Assembly: GCA_003219355.1 (NCBI GenBank)
Contig: QHOQ01000110.1
Span: 1 to 10,135 of the forward strand
Direction of reading: 5' to 3'
Origin: Verrucomicrobiota bacterium
Lineage (GTDB): Bacteria > Verrucomicrobiota > Verrucomicrobiia > Chthoniobacterales > UBA10450
DNA length: 10,135 bases
The first letter of the stretch is position 1, and every line of letters starts with the position of its first letter. A program made the translations under genes and the position numbers. Below, one piece after another: positions 1-7,306 of this stretch. The notes beneath the pieces are model-generated. The model saw only the letters and a program-made list of their open reading frames with translations, had not been told where the DNA came from and ran no database searches.

Positions 1-83
1 TAAACTCGAGCCAGGGTTTGTTGAAAAAAGTGCGGAGCTTGTCCAAGCCCGACATCCAGATCAGCACAGGCGCGGTGTTGGCC
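1..83 (-). repeat. PAS-coding repeat, copy A (partner at 2655-2737)
   Basis: This stretch aligns without gaps to 2655-2737 with 13 mismatches in 83 positions (84% identity). Both copies encode the start of a PAS domain: copy A gives APVLIWMSGLDKLRTFFN and copy B differs by Cys for Arg and Gln for Lys. The similarity runs to the window edge, so the repeat may be longer. It looks like a duplicated domain-coding module rather than a mobile element, since no inverted ends are visible. Confidence 0.85.
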
Positions 84-1234
84 ATGGTACGAAAACGAGC
101 CTCACTCTCCAGCAGCGCCTCTTCTGCCAACTTGCGCCGAGTGACATCGCGCGAAACTCCGCGCATCCGGGCCGGCTTGCCCTCGCCGCTGAACTCGACG
201 CACCCGCGCTCGTCCAACCAGCGTACCTCCCCAGTCGGCAGGATTACCCGGTGCTCAGCTTCATATTCCATGCCGGTGTCCAAAGAGTTCTGCACAGCCT
301 GGCGGAGCGAGTCACGATCGTCAGGGTGCACCGCGTTTCGGAATCGGTCGATGTCGAGCTTCTCCGACGGCGCGAAGCCAAACAGGGCCTGCCCTTTTTC
401 AGAAATCCAGATCTCATCACGCACGATGTCCCACACCCAGATTCCGAGTTCGGCAGCGCTGGTGGCTAGATCCATTCGCTGGTGCGTCTCGCGCAATTCA
501 GATTCGCTCGCCTGTAACTGCCGCGCCAACCGTGCGGCGCGGAGCAGGTCGGAGCTCAGCTCGTAACCCATCGCCGCGATGATGCCCAAATATGGGAAAC
601 TAACGAAAAAGGGCGAATCGATGACCCCCCAGATTACGAGCGCCGATTGGCCGAACGCCGCAGAGATAAAAAAAATTGTGCTCCCGCCTATAATCAACGC
701 CCGCCGTTGCTCCGCTCGCCGCCAAACCGTGATCGTGACATCGACGAAAAAGATTACGAGCAACACCAGACTCAGTTGACCGACTAACGTCCACGGATTT
801 GTCACGCCGATCGGAACGGAAACGGTCTCCCCGCCCCACCACGAAAGGTGCCGCAAGGTGGTGATCTGCCGGTAATTGACATTCGGCGTGAAGATAAAAT
901 TGAGAATCAGCGCCAGCGTGCGCAGGCCGCAGACACTCCACGCCAGCCACAGCCGTCCTGCGCGCAGATAGAGCCGAACAAACCACACGAGCGATACGAT
1001 GAGCACCCAGACCGGCATGTGCGCCCAACGCAGGATCGCGCCGTATTGCTCGGTCGTCTCCGCGCGCATTGACGCTAACTCGAAGCCCGCTATAACCGCC
1101 GCAGCCATCGCGCTGCATGAGAATAGAAGATACACCCACCCGTCGCGTTGCTTGCACCAGACCAGCAGATACATGCCCGCCAGCGTCAGGCAGACAGCTG
1201 CGTCCATCGACCAGAGGATCGTGATCCAGCTCAT
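1..1234 (-). CDS. 7TM-PAS sensor protein, probable histidine kinase (N-terminal part only)
   Basis: The reading frame is open from the ATG at 1234 to the window edge, giving 411 residues; the rest, including any kinase domain, lies outside. Residues 1-225 hold about seven hydrophobic segments (near 5-26, 32-52, 70-91, 95-116, 148-171, 180-203, 207-225), which would form a membrane sensor. A short linker (about 230-253, with the ESELRETHQR pattern) leads to a PAS fold with PAC tail at about 254-370 (LGIWVWDI, VHPDDRDSLRQ, VRWLDERG, SRDVTRRK). A second PAS begins at about 371 (APVLIWMSGLDKL) and is cut. From memory, this membrane region plus PAS order occurs in soil-bacterial FixL-type kinases, so a C-terminal HisKA/HATPase is expected but unseen. 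An in-frame TAA lies 24 nt upstream of the ATG, so the start cannot move far. No Shine-Dalgarno motif is seen. It begins 47 nt after the stop of the upstream kinase gene and is probably cotranscribed with it. Confidence 0.85.
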   Translation of the reverse strand, partial: MSWITILWSMDAAVCLTLAGMYLLVWCKQRDGWVYLLFSCSAMAAAVIAGFELASMRAETTEQYGAILRWAHMPVWVLIVSLVWFVRLYLRAGRLWLAWSVCGLRTLALILNFIFTPNVNYRQITTLRHLSWWGGETVSVPIGVTNPWTLVGQLSLVLLVIFFVDVTITVWRRAEQRRALIIGGSTIFFISAAFGQSALVIWGVIDSPFFVSFPYLGIIAAMGYELSSDLLRAARLARQLQASESELRETHQRMDLATSAAELGIWVWDIVRDEIWISEKGQALFGFAPSEKLDIDRFRNAVHPDDRDSLRQAVQNSLDTGMEYEAEHRVILPTGEVRWLDERGCVEFSGEGKPARMRGVSRDVTRRKLAEEALLESEARFRTMANTAPVLIWMSGLDKLRTFFNKPWLEF

Positions 1235-1281
1235 ATTGCCGAAAATGCGCGCACCGGATTACTTAGGATTTTGCAGGATCA

Positions 1282-4095
1282 TCACGAGGCTGCGGTGCTT
1301 ACCGGAAGAGTAAAGTGGAACCGCGCACCCCCGCCGGCAACATTTTCGGCCGTGACCGTGCCGGCATGTGATTCAACGATCGAACGCACGATCCCAAGGC
1401 CCATCCCTAACCCTTGTGCTTTGGTGGTGAAAAAGTGCTCGAAGAGTCGATCGCGTGCTTCTGCGGAAATACCAACTCCGTAATCGCGCACGCTCGTGCA
1501 AATTGTGCCTTCTCCATTCCGCTCCGTGGCGATCACGACTCTGCGCCGGCTTACCGGGATGTTACGCATGGCATCAAAAGCATTGATCACGAGATTGATC
1601 AAGACTTGCTGGAGTTGAATCGGATCGGCCTCGATCGCTGGCAAATTTGGCTCTAGCAAAGTCTCCATCTCGCAGGAGTGAAGCGTTGCATCCGGGTTTA
1701 CCAGACGTACTACATTCATAACAAGATCGTTCAGATTCACACGCTGTCGCGCCGGCGCGCCCTTCTTTACCATGCCCTGGACGCCCCGAATCACATCACC
1801 GGCACGGCGCCCATCCGCTACGATATCAGCAAGCAGGTTCCGGAGCTCGCCGAGATCGACATTGCCGCGATCAATAAAGCGCTGCCCAGCGCTGGCATTA
1901 CTGATGATTCCCGAGAGGGGCTGATTTAATTCATGAGCAATGGACGCCGCCATTTCACCCATCACTGCGACTCGACTGAGATGGCCGAGCTCTTCGCGGT
2001 GCTGTAATGCTTCCAGTTCCGCCTGCTTTCGAGCGGTGATATCAATGCCGATTCCCAGAAGTCGTGCTGGTTTGGCATTTGCATCGAACCGCACGCTCGC
2101 GCGCGTGGACATCCAGCGTACACTCCCATCCGAGAAAATCATCCGATACTCGGAATCGTAATCTTTGCCCTTGTGGATCGCATCGTCGATTGCTTGTCGA
2201 ATCCGATTGCGGTCGTCGGGATGCACTCGGGAAATAAAATGTTCGAGTGTGATTTTTCCGGAAGCCGGCAATCCCAAAAAAGCTCGTCGCGCTTCGCTCA
2301 CCCAGGCCTCATTCTTGCTCAGATCCCATTCCCAAATCCCGAGATTGACCGCTTCTGCGGCCAGACGCATGCGCTCTTCACTTTCACGCAATGCCTCGTC
2401 TTTATTGATTAGTTCAGTGACATCTACGCACGAACCAACGTAGCCGACGAAGTTTCCTTGTGCGTCATGCCGAGCCACACCATGGTCCGAAATCCAGCGA
2501 TATTCGCCATCGTGACGTCTCAGCCGGTATTGCATAACAAACGATTTGCGCGCATCGAATGCCTCCGTGTAAACCTTGAGACACCTTTGCAGATCGTCCG
2601 GATGCACGCCTTCGACCCATCCATTTCCGATTTCCTGCTCCAGGCTACGGCCGGTAAACTCGAGCCACGGCTGGTTAAAAAAAGTGCAGAGTTTATCCAA
2701 GCCCGACATCCAGATAAGGACCGGCGCCGAGTCGGCCACGATCCGGAAACGCTCCTCGCTTTCCCGCAAGGCCGCTTCGCCCCTTTTACGATCCGTGATA
2801 TCGCGAATAATAACGACGAAGCAAGGCTCGCCTGCGATGGCCACGGTATCGGCAGAAAGCACGGTCTTTCGCACGTCGCCTGTTTTCGTACGTAAAGACA
2901 ATTCAAGGTCATGTAACGGTTTCCCCTCCGAAGTGCCCGCGGTCAGTTTTTCGAAATCGCCATTGCCACCGTTGAGATGTAGATCAGATATCGTGTGGCT
3001 AATTGCTTCCTCGCGCCGATAACCAAAAATTGTCTGCCACTGTTCGTTTACATCTATAATGCAGGAGTCTTTCCGGCGGATGACCAACATCGCATCGGGA
3101 CTTGAGCGAAAAACTTTGGCGGATCTCTGCTCCACATTTGCACGCTCCTCGACTACTGCTGCGAGAAAAATTAGGGGGACGGACAGGACAATGAGGAACA
3201 CTTGGACTGCGAGCGCATTTTGTTCTGGCGATCCTCCAGCGAACGGACCGTGTCGATGGGTCGCACCCCAAATCGCCGAAAAGGTCACAATCCCGAGAAC
3301 GGTGCTGGCTCCACACGATCCGAATTGGACCGCCGCCCACAGTAGAAACGGCAGAAGGAGGTAGAGAAGAGCCGAATCTGTCCCCGATCCCAGTCTATAT
3401 AGAACAGCGAAACTAACCGAGAGTAGACCAAGAAGGAGGAGGCCGGCCTCCAGGTAACGCGAGCGCCACGCCTTTCGCAACGATGCGATGCCGCTCGTCG
3501 CCCAAGTCACAATCAAAGGCGCCACAGTGAGCGCGGCTAAAACGTTGGAGGTAAATCGAATTCGCCAGATTTCCCAATAGCTACCTTGGCCCCAGTGGTT
3601 GAGACTAACGAACGCCGTATCAAGAAAGGAAGAAAGAAAAGGCCCCAGAAACGCGGCGAAGAGACAAAAAATTCCGACGTTGCGAAGACAATCGAACCGC
3701 ACCGGACGATCTATCAAATAGCGGATGAAGCCGGCGCCAATGAGTGCTTCACACGAATTGCTGATAAACCAGCAGAGAATCATCGTGAGAGGGACGCCAC
3801 TCTCCATTTGCGCCGCCAGATGCGCAGGAAATGCGGCCAGCAATATCACCCACCAAATGCGTACAGGTGTTAAAAGGAACGCCGCCAGCAGAATGGAGTT
3901 GGGCGGCCACAGAACCGAAACTGGATGCGGCCGGAAAGTCAGCGCAAATCCAATTTTTGCTCCAAGAAAATAACCAGCGAATACAAGCAATGCGACGGCA
4001 ACAACGCGCCAATCAGAGAATTGTTGGCGAGTCCGGTCTGCTTCCGAACGCGAACCAAACCCTGCCAGCCCCAATGGCGTGGCCCAATTTTTCAT
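1282..4095 (-). CDS. MASE1-PAS-PAS-PAS sensor histidine kinase
   Basis: Membrane sensor kinase of 937 aa counted from the ATG at 4095. Residues about 29-315 are a MASE1 membrane sensor (multiple hydrophobic helices, motif VSVLWPPNSI near 61-70). Three PAS folds follow at about 325-440 (RSSPDAMLVI; IIRDITDRKR), 450-563 (APVLIWMSGLDKL; VHPDDLQRC; SCVDVTE) and 576-693 (LGIWEWDL; VHPDDRNRIRQ; IDITARKQAE). The HisKA dimerisation helix carries the phospho-acceptor His721 in SIAHELNQPLS, the FixL/DctB-like H-box. The ATPase domain has the N-box (LINLVINAFDAM, Asn838), G1 (DYGVGI, Asp871), F-box (FEHFFTTK) and G2 (GLGMGLG), so it should be catalytically competent. No receiver domain is fused. The frame can be extended to a TTG at 4131, but that TTG is the first half of the -35 box, so the ATG at 4095 is preferred. 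The ligand is unknown. FixL-type kinases usually pair with FixJ/LuxR-type regulators, none of which is visible here. Confidence 0.95.
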   Translation of the reverse strand: MKNWATPLGLAGFGSRSEADRTRQQFSDWRVVAVALLVFAGYFLGAKIGFALTFRPHPVSVLWPPNSILLAAFLLTPVRIWWVILLAAFPAHLAAQMESGVPLTMILCWFISNSCEALIGAGFIRYLIDRPVRFDCLRNVGIFCLFAAFLGPFLSSFLDTAFVSLNHWGQGSYWEIWRIRFTSNVLAALTVAPLIVTWATSGIASLRKAWRSRYLEAGLLLLGLLSVSFAVLYRLGSGTDSALLYLLLPFLLWAAVQFGSCGASTVLGIVTFSAIWGATHRHGPFAGGSPEQNALAVQVFLIVLSVPLIFLAAVVEERANVEQRSAKVFRSSPDAMLVIRRKDSCIIDVNEQWQTIFGYRREEAISHTISDLHLNGGNGDFEKLTAGTSEGKPLHDLELSLRTKTGDVRKTVLSADTVAIAGEPCFVVIIRDITDRKRGEAALRESEERFRIVADSAPVLIWMSGLDKLCTFFNQPWLEFTGRSLEQEIGNGWVEGVHPDDLQRCLKVYTEAFDARKSFVMQYRLRRHDGEYRWISDHGVARHDAQGNFVGYVGSCVDVTELINKDEALRESEERMRLAAEAVNLGIWEWDLSKNEAWVSEARRAFLGLPASGKITLEHFISRVHPDDRNRIRQAIDDAIHKGKDYDSEYRMIFSDGSVRWMSTRASVRFDANAKPARLLGIGIDITARKQAELEALQHREELGHLSRVAVMGEMAASIAHELNQPLSGIISNASAGQRFIDRGNVDLGELRNLLADIVADGRRAGDVIRGVQGMVKKGAPARQRVNLNDLVMNVVRLVNPDATLHSCEMETLLEPNLPAIEADPIQLQQVLINLVINAFDAMRNIPVSRRRVVIATERNGEGTICTSVRDYGVGISAEARDRLFEHFFTTKAQGLGMGLGIVRSIVESHAGTVTAENVAGGGARFHFTLPVSTAAS
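2655..2737 (-). repeat. PAS-coding repeat, copy B (partner at 1-83)
   Basis: Internal to the second PAS domain of the MASE1 kinase gene. It matches 1-83 at 70 of 83 bases with no gaps, and the runs around TAAACTCGAG and CCAAGCCCGACATCCAGA (plus-strand reading) are identical. This points to duplication or recombination between the two neighbouring sensor genes. Confidence 0.85.
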
Positions 4096-4101
4096 CCCGT
4101 C

Positions 4102-4131
4102 ATTATATCTACTGTTCGCCAGATCGGTCAA
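4102..4131 (-). promoter_or_regulatory. Sigma70-type promoter of the sensor kinase pair, predicted leaderless
   Basis: On the minus strand TTGACC (4131-4126, five of six consensus bases) is followed by an 18-bp spacer (4125-4108) and a perfect TATAAT (4107-4102). The discriminator GACGGG (4101-4096) is six bases and is followed directly by the ATG at 4095, so the expected transcription start coincides with the A of the start codon. That arrangement is known for leaderless mRNAs, where -10 boxes sit just upstream of start codons. It is the only near-consensus promoter I found in the window's intergenic sequence. Transcription has not been shown. Confidence 0.7.
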
Positions 4132-4234
4132 AGCCTTATGTTTCTCTAGATAAAAATCCTAGGGGAGCATACCTGCCGCAGCGCGCTTGGAACGGTCAAA
4201 AAGTTTAATGTTACGTTTGTGTGACAGCTGTAGT

Positions 4235-4275
4235 CGCTTCGCTGTGCGAAAGCGTAACGCCGAGAGCGAGCTCGG
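4235..4275 (-). terminator. Two adjacent GC-rich hairpins, possible end of the envelope-gene transcript
   Basis: In the 264-bp gap between the barrel-gene stop and the kinase ATG, two inverted repeats lie side by side. Positions 4260-4275 form CCGAG/CTCGG around a 6-nt loop. Positions 4235-4254 pair CGCTTCGC with GCGAAAGCG around a 3-nt loop, with one bulged base. They lie about 85-125 nt downstream of the stop at 4360. Neither is followed by a U-run, so an intrinsic terminator is not established; a transcript-end-stabilising structure or chance pairing is also possible. Apart from these hairpins and the promoter, I see nothing recognisable in this gap. Confidence 0.25.
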
Positions 4276-4359
4276 ACGGGAAACACCATTCGCGTGTTGC
4301 TGCCGGCCGCTTTGCAAGTGCCGTACGAAATTGAGAAACCCAGAGTTGCTCGAGGCCCG

Positions 4360-5157
4360 TCATTTCTCGAAGTAGTAAGTCATCGTGAAGTTGGCCTGAA
4401 ACTTCTTAGCGCCGCCGTTAAGCGGCTTTTCAAGGGTAGCACTCAGGACGACCGGAACATTTGAAAGGCGTTTGGCCACGCCCAAGTCTACCGTGTGAGT
4501 CCAGTGGTCACCATTTTCAAAATCAACTTTCGCTTTGTAATTCGTACCGATCGACCAGTCGTGCGGAAGGATGAAGGTGGCAGGTAAAGACAGCTCGATG
4601 TAACGCTGCGGCGGGGCATTATGTTCTTCGGCGATTGAATGGTTGTATTCGGTAGTCGGAGTAAGCGTGAGCCAGTTTGTGACATCGCACGCGACGGCCC
4701 AAAACAGGTGTACGCGCCACATGCTGTCACCGAGCGCTGGGTTCGACGCAGTGTCGGCATGCAACTCGATGCCACCGCCGGTACGCCATCTGTCGCTTAG
4801 GCGAAAAGCGGTACCTGTGGCAACCTCGATATCACCCATGCCACCTATGTCGGTGTGGCCAGATGCTTCATCGCTTCGATGATAAACGAACGGCACCTTA
4901 AGCCGCACAGCCCAGTCTTGCTGGTCGCGGGCACGCCATCCCCATAGGCCTCCCAGCGTCCACGTGGCCTTTTCGGCGCCCTGCTTGAATTGGTCCCACT
5001 CTGTGTCCAGCCATACGCGAGAAACGATGATGGTCCGATCGTTTAATGCTTTCAGTTGCTCTACTGCTGTAGCGTCGGAATCGGTAGGCATTTCCGCTGC
5101 GAACATCCTGGCAACCGCAACTAAGCTCAGAGCAACGAACGGAAACCATGATCTCAC
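4360..5157 (-). CDS. Exported beta-strand-rich protein, probable outer-membrane barrel
   Basis: Read from the GTG at 5157, the 265-aa product begins with a clean signal peptide (MRSWFPF, then the hydrophobic run VALSLVAVARMF, likely cleaved near FAAE, residues 19-22). The rest has alternating amphipathic strands typical of a barrel: about 81-92, 107-121, 126-136, 145-158, 160-172, 184-195, 200-212, 217-229, 234-246 and 253-264. The final strand is aromatic-rich (FTMTYYFEK), as in outer-membrane proteins. The segment GGMGDIEVATGTAFRLSDRW resembles the transporter/Phenol_MetA_deg-like barrel family, but that assignment is from memory and weak. A TTG at 5184 would give nine extra residues ahead of the signal peptide and is less likely. 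GGAAGG lies 14 nt before the GTG, too far to be a convincing ribosome site. The gene follows the DUF4239 gene after 113 nt. Its substrate is unknown. Confidence 0.75.
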   Translation of the reverse strand: MRSWFPFVALSLVAVARMFAAEMPTDSDATAVEQLKALNDRTIIVSRVWLDTEWDQFKQGAEKATWTLGGLWGWRARDQQDWAVRLKVPFVYHRSDEASGHTDIGGMGDIEVATGTAFRLSDRWRTGGGIELHADTASNPALGDSMWRVHLFWAVACDVTNWLTLTPTTEYNHSIAEEHNAPPQRYIELSLPATFILPHDWSIGTNYKAKVDFENGDHWTHTVDLGVAKRLSNVPVVLSATLEKPLNGGAKKFQANFTMTYYFEK

Positions 5158-5270
5158 GGCGCTGATCTCAGCCTTCCAGCACAAGAGACGTTATCCATCG
5201 AGCCGGTTGCAAGTTATTGCCAGTTATAGCTAAGATGAGAAGCTCGATGCGTCTGTTGTTTTAAGACGTC

Positions 5271-6026
5271 TCATTTCGCGAGGTGGTTTAAGACATTAAT
5301 CATTGGGTCGCTGGGAATTCGGATTACGCCGGCGAATGGGTAGTCTAGTTCCAGAATTAAAAAAACGGCACACGCCACCGAGAACGCCCCGGCGACCAAA
5401 GCGAGAGTGCTCGTGGCGTTGACCGGTGCAACGAGGCTAAAGCCAAAGAAGATAACTACCAGCCACGAGACCAGCGCGATCAGCAGCGGCTTCGAAACCG
5501 AGGGAACCGACTGCGCTTGCAGCAGCGACCGAAGCTCGCCAAGTTCCACCATGAGGCTTGCCGCCTGCGTCTTAAGGGCCCGTTGCGAGTCATCGTGCGG
5601 TGAGAGATGATGAATGGCCGCGTAAAGAGCGTCACCCATCTGCTCGTTGGGGTCTAGCCGAACAGGGCCGCTTCGCTTCGCTGGCCACGTCCGCCGGACT
5701 CCGTCGGCGATGGCCTCGCGAAGCTCACGGCGCGCATCCACTGCTTCCGGTCCGTAAAGCTTAAACACACGATCGAGGAAGGCGACCTTCGCGGCCATCT
5801 GCATCACTTCACTTTGCTCGGTATCAAACGTGCCCTTGGCTGAGGTGATGAGCAGCCCCAGCAGTACGGCGGTCATGGTCGCAATAAGCCCCATCGCCAG
5901 TTTCACGGCGTCCTTTGAGTCGGCGCTCAGCTGTTCCTCGGGAAGGTGCCGGCCGAGACGTCCTCCTAATAACGAGACGCCGACGAGGACCACGAACAAA
6001 ATCCCAGCGATGACGATGGTAATCAT
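5271..6026 (-). CDS. DUF4239 (bestrophin-like) integral membrane protein
   Basis: The 251-aa product has two membrane helices near the N-terminus (about 2-21 and 41-62), a soluble middle region (about 65-178) and two C-terminal helices (about 180-200 and 205-226). This 2+2 layout, the GRHLPEEQLSADSKDAVKL segment before the second helix, GLIATMTAVLLGLL within it, and the late LELDYPFAGVIRI motif are characteristic of the DUF4239 family, often called bestrophin-like. Family function is not established; an anion-channel role is suggested only by distant resemblance to bestrophins. The ATG at 6026 lies directly against the TGA of a 42-codon ORF (TGA|ATG) and has no Shine-Dalgarno motif, so translation may depend on coupling. 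Length is normal for the family and no damage is seen. Confidence 0.85.
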   Translation of the reverse strand: MITIVIAGILFVVLVGVSLLGGRLGRHLPEEQLSADSKDAVKLAMGLIATMTAVLLGLLITSAKGTFDTEQSEVMQMAAKVAFLDRVFKLYGPEAVDARRELREAIADGVRRTWPAKRSGPVRLDPNEQMGDALYAAIHHLSPHDDSQRALKTQAASLMVELGELRSLLQAQSVPSVSKPLLIALVSWLVVIFFGFSLVAPVNATSTLALVAGAFSVACAVFLILELDYPFAGVIRIPSDPMINVLNHLAK

Positions 6027-6155
6027 TCAGTTATCGGGCCAGCACAGCCTATAGGCGATAGAAATGTTCTTTGTCCATCGTTGTTTGCTTTTAAGGGTTT
6101 GCTCACCGGCAAGACTTTGATAGTCGGTCTCGGGTTGAAACAAAATGTTATTCAT
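6027..6155 (-). CDS. Small 42-aa ORF filling the DUF4105-DUF4239 gap
   Basis: Minus-strand ATG (6155-6153) overlaps the TGA of the DUF4105 gene as ATGA. The frame then stays open for 42 codons to a TGA (6029-6027) that abuts the ATG of the DUF4239 gene. The product begins MNNILFQPETDYQSL and ends YRLCWPDN. It is polar and basic in the middle (LKSKQRWTKN), with one Cys and no membrane segment or signal peptide. I recognise no family. An open frame of this length would arise by chance roughly one time in seven or eight, so the frame alone is weak; the case rests on both junctions being tight. It could act as a coupling leader, a small protein, or be chance. Confidence 0.4.
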   Translation of the reverse strand: MNNILFQPETDYQSLAGEQTLKSKQRWTKNISIAYRLCWPDN

Positions 6156-7171
6156 TGCGCGACTCCTGCTTCAGGCAGAGGAGGCAGACCTTCGCGGACC
6201 AGCTGTGAGAAATCGGGAGAGTCGTTCGCGGCGCGGGCGCGGGTGTCGATCAGGCTTCGGCTTTTTAGCTCGGCAAAGGGAAGCCCGCCGGTAACGATGA
6301 AGTGGCGTTCGTACAACAGTTCGTCGCCTTTGCCATTGAGCAGGATGCGCCAATCCCAAGGCACGCGCTCGTGGGGTGGATGCTGGGTGCGGATGCTCGT
6401 AGTGCAGTTGGTGGTGATGGCGTTATACCAGCGTGGTTTGTTCCGTAGAGCGTTGAGCGAATGGATGTATTCAAGGAAACGTTCGCGCGCGTGCGCTGAC
6501 GAAATGGTCGTGCGGTAAAGATAGATGTCCTCCTTGCGATAGTTCGTGCGCACGCGGATCACGTCGCGCTCATCGGCCACGATATAGATGAGTTCAAACT
6601 GCCGGTAGAGCCCGCCGATAGTCGAGTAGGTTTGGCCAAGCTTCTTGCGCGTCTCGATGGAGAAGCACAGCGGCGGCGCATCAGCGAATTGAAAGCTGAC
6701 GATGGGATGCGCGATCCAGGGCGAGCCCCAGTAATCGATTGCGAGATCGATGCCGGTGATCTGCGAGATGCGCACGGTGCGCGTCTCCCAACGCGCGGTG
6801 TAGTCGGTCTCGGTCCGGTAGTCGCAGTTGCGGACGTTGTGCAACGTTACTTCGTCGCCTTGAATGTCGGCCCACCCTTTCTGGGCAACGTCCGGCTGCC
6901 AGTCGCTATCGTTGGTCGGAGAAAGCGTCAGCCACCATGCAAGCACGACACCGAAAACAAGAGCAACTGCGCCTACTTTGCGCCAGAAAGGCCTAACGAA
7001 TACCAGTGCAGCCGCAAATACAATCGCCAGGAGTCCGGCCGCAACCTTGTTCGCATTGCCGAACGGAGCGTCAAACCATACTGCACCAAATGCCCAGGCG
7101 GCGGCAATGATGACTGCGAGGAGGACGAGCAGCTCGCCAACCCAGCGAATAACACGCACCAGATCCTTCAT
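6152..7171 (-). CDS. DUF4105 / Lnb-type periplasmic-domain membrane protein
   Basis: The 339-aa product has three N-terminal hydrophobic helices (about 8-34, 43-60 and 66-84), then a large soluble domain, probably periplasmic. That domain matches the DUF4105 family, whose signature is the Asn-Cys-Thr-Thr cluster, here NCTTSIR with Cys256. It is preceded by the typical YSTIGGLYRQFEL-like segment (about 182-195) and by YNAITT. From established knowledge, the Enterococcus lipoprotein-modifying enzyme Lnb belongs to DUF4105 and uses a conserved Cys; whether this Gram-negative homologue modifies lipoproteins is inference. His155 and His227 are possible partner residues, not assigned. ATG at 7171 is the natural start, directly before the first helix; no Shine-Dalgarno motif precedes it. 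It follows a lipoprotein gene and ends with an ATGA overlap with the 42-codon ORF. Confidence 0.8.
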   Translation of the reverse strand: MKDLVRVIRWVGELLVLLAVIIAAAWAFGAVWFDAPFGNANKVAAGLLAIVFAAALVFVRPFWRKVGAVALVFGVVLAWWLTLSPTNDSDWQPDVAQKGWADIQGDEVTLHNVRNCDYRTETDYTARWETRTVRISQITGIDLAIDYWGSPWIAHPIVSFQFADAPPLCFSIETRKKLGQTYSTIGGLYRQFELIYIVADERDVIRVRTNYRKEDIYLYRTTISSAHARERFLEYIHSLNALRNKPRWYNAITTNCTTSIRTQHPPHERVPWDWRILLNGKGDELLYERHFIVTGGLPFAELKSRSLIDTRARAANDSPDFSQLVREGLPPLPEAGVAQ

Positions 7172-7284
7172 TACTGGCGTTTAGAATGTTGCGGCCCGCG
7201 ATGACTCACCGTTTGCGGCTTTCAATTTCTCCGGTGCCAGGACGAAGCGATGATTGTTTTGATCATCACGCTAGTCTTGATGGG

Positions 7285-7306
7285 CTCAATTAGATTTCGA
7301 ATTGAG
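7285..7306. other. 7-bp perfect inverted repeat across the hydrolase stop codon
   Basis: CTCAATT (7285-7291) and AATTGAG (7300-7306) are perfect inverted copies around an 8-nt loop, and they enclose the last codons and stop of the hydrolase gene. The stem is AT-rich and no T-run follows on the minus strand, so it is unlikely to be an intrinsic terminator. It may be chance. The rest of the 114-nt gap to the DUF4105 gene shows nothing recognisable. Confidence 0.2.

Noticed and set aside
18..566. Plus-strand 182-codon ORF
   Set aside because: Ser/Arg-rich antisense shadow of the PAS-coding part of the second sensor.
600..1157. Minus-strand 185-codon ORF starting MQATRRVGVSS
   Set aside because: It overlaps the sensor frame that runs from 1234 to the edge. 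The latter has membrane helices and PAS motifs; this one is Arg/Ala-rich, with no domain, so it is a shadow.
4201..4232. Pho-box-like sequence CTGTCACACAAACGTAAC on the minus strand upstream of the kinase
   Set aside because: The first half fits the CTGTCAT-type repeat but the second half matches only about three of seven positions, and it lies about 100 bp upstream of the -35 box. Not enough to call an operator.
4187..4375. Plus-strand 62-codon ORF in the intergenic gap
   Set aside because: No ribosome site, Cys/Arg-rich noise, runs into the end of the convergent barrel gene and covers the hairpins.
5223..5228. TATAAC as a -10 box for the barrel gene
   Set aside because: No acceptable -35 hexamer lies 16-19 bp upstream, so a promoter cannot be supported.
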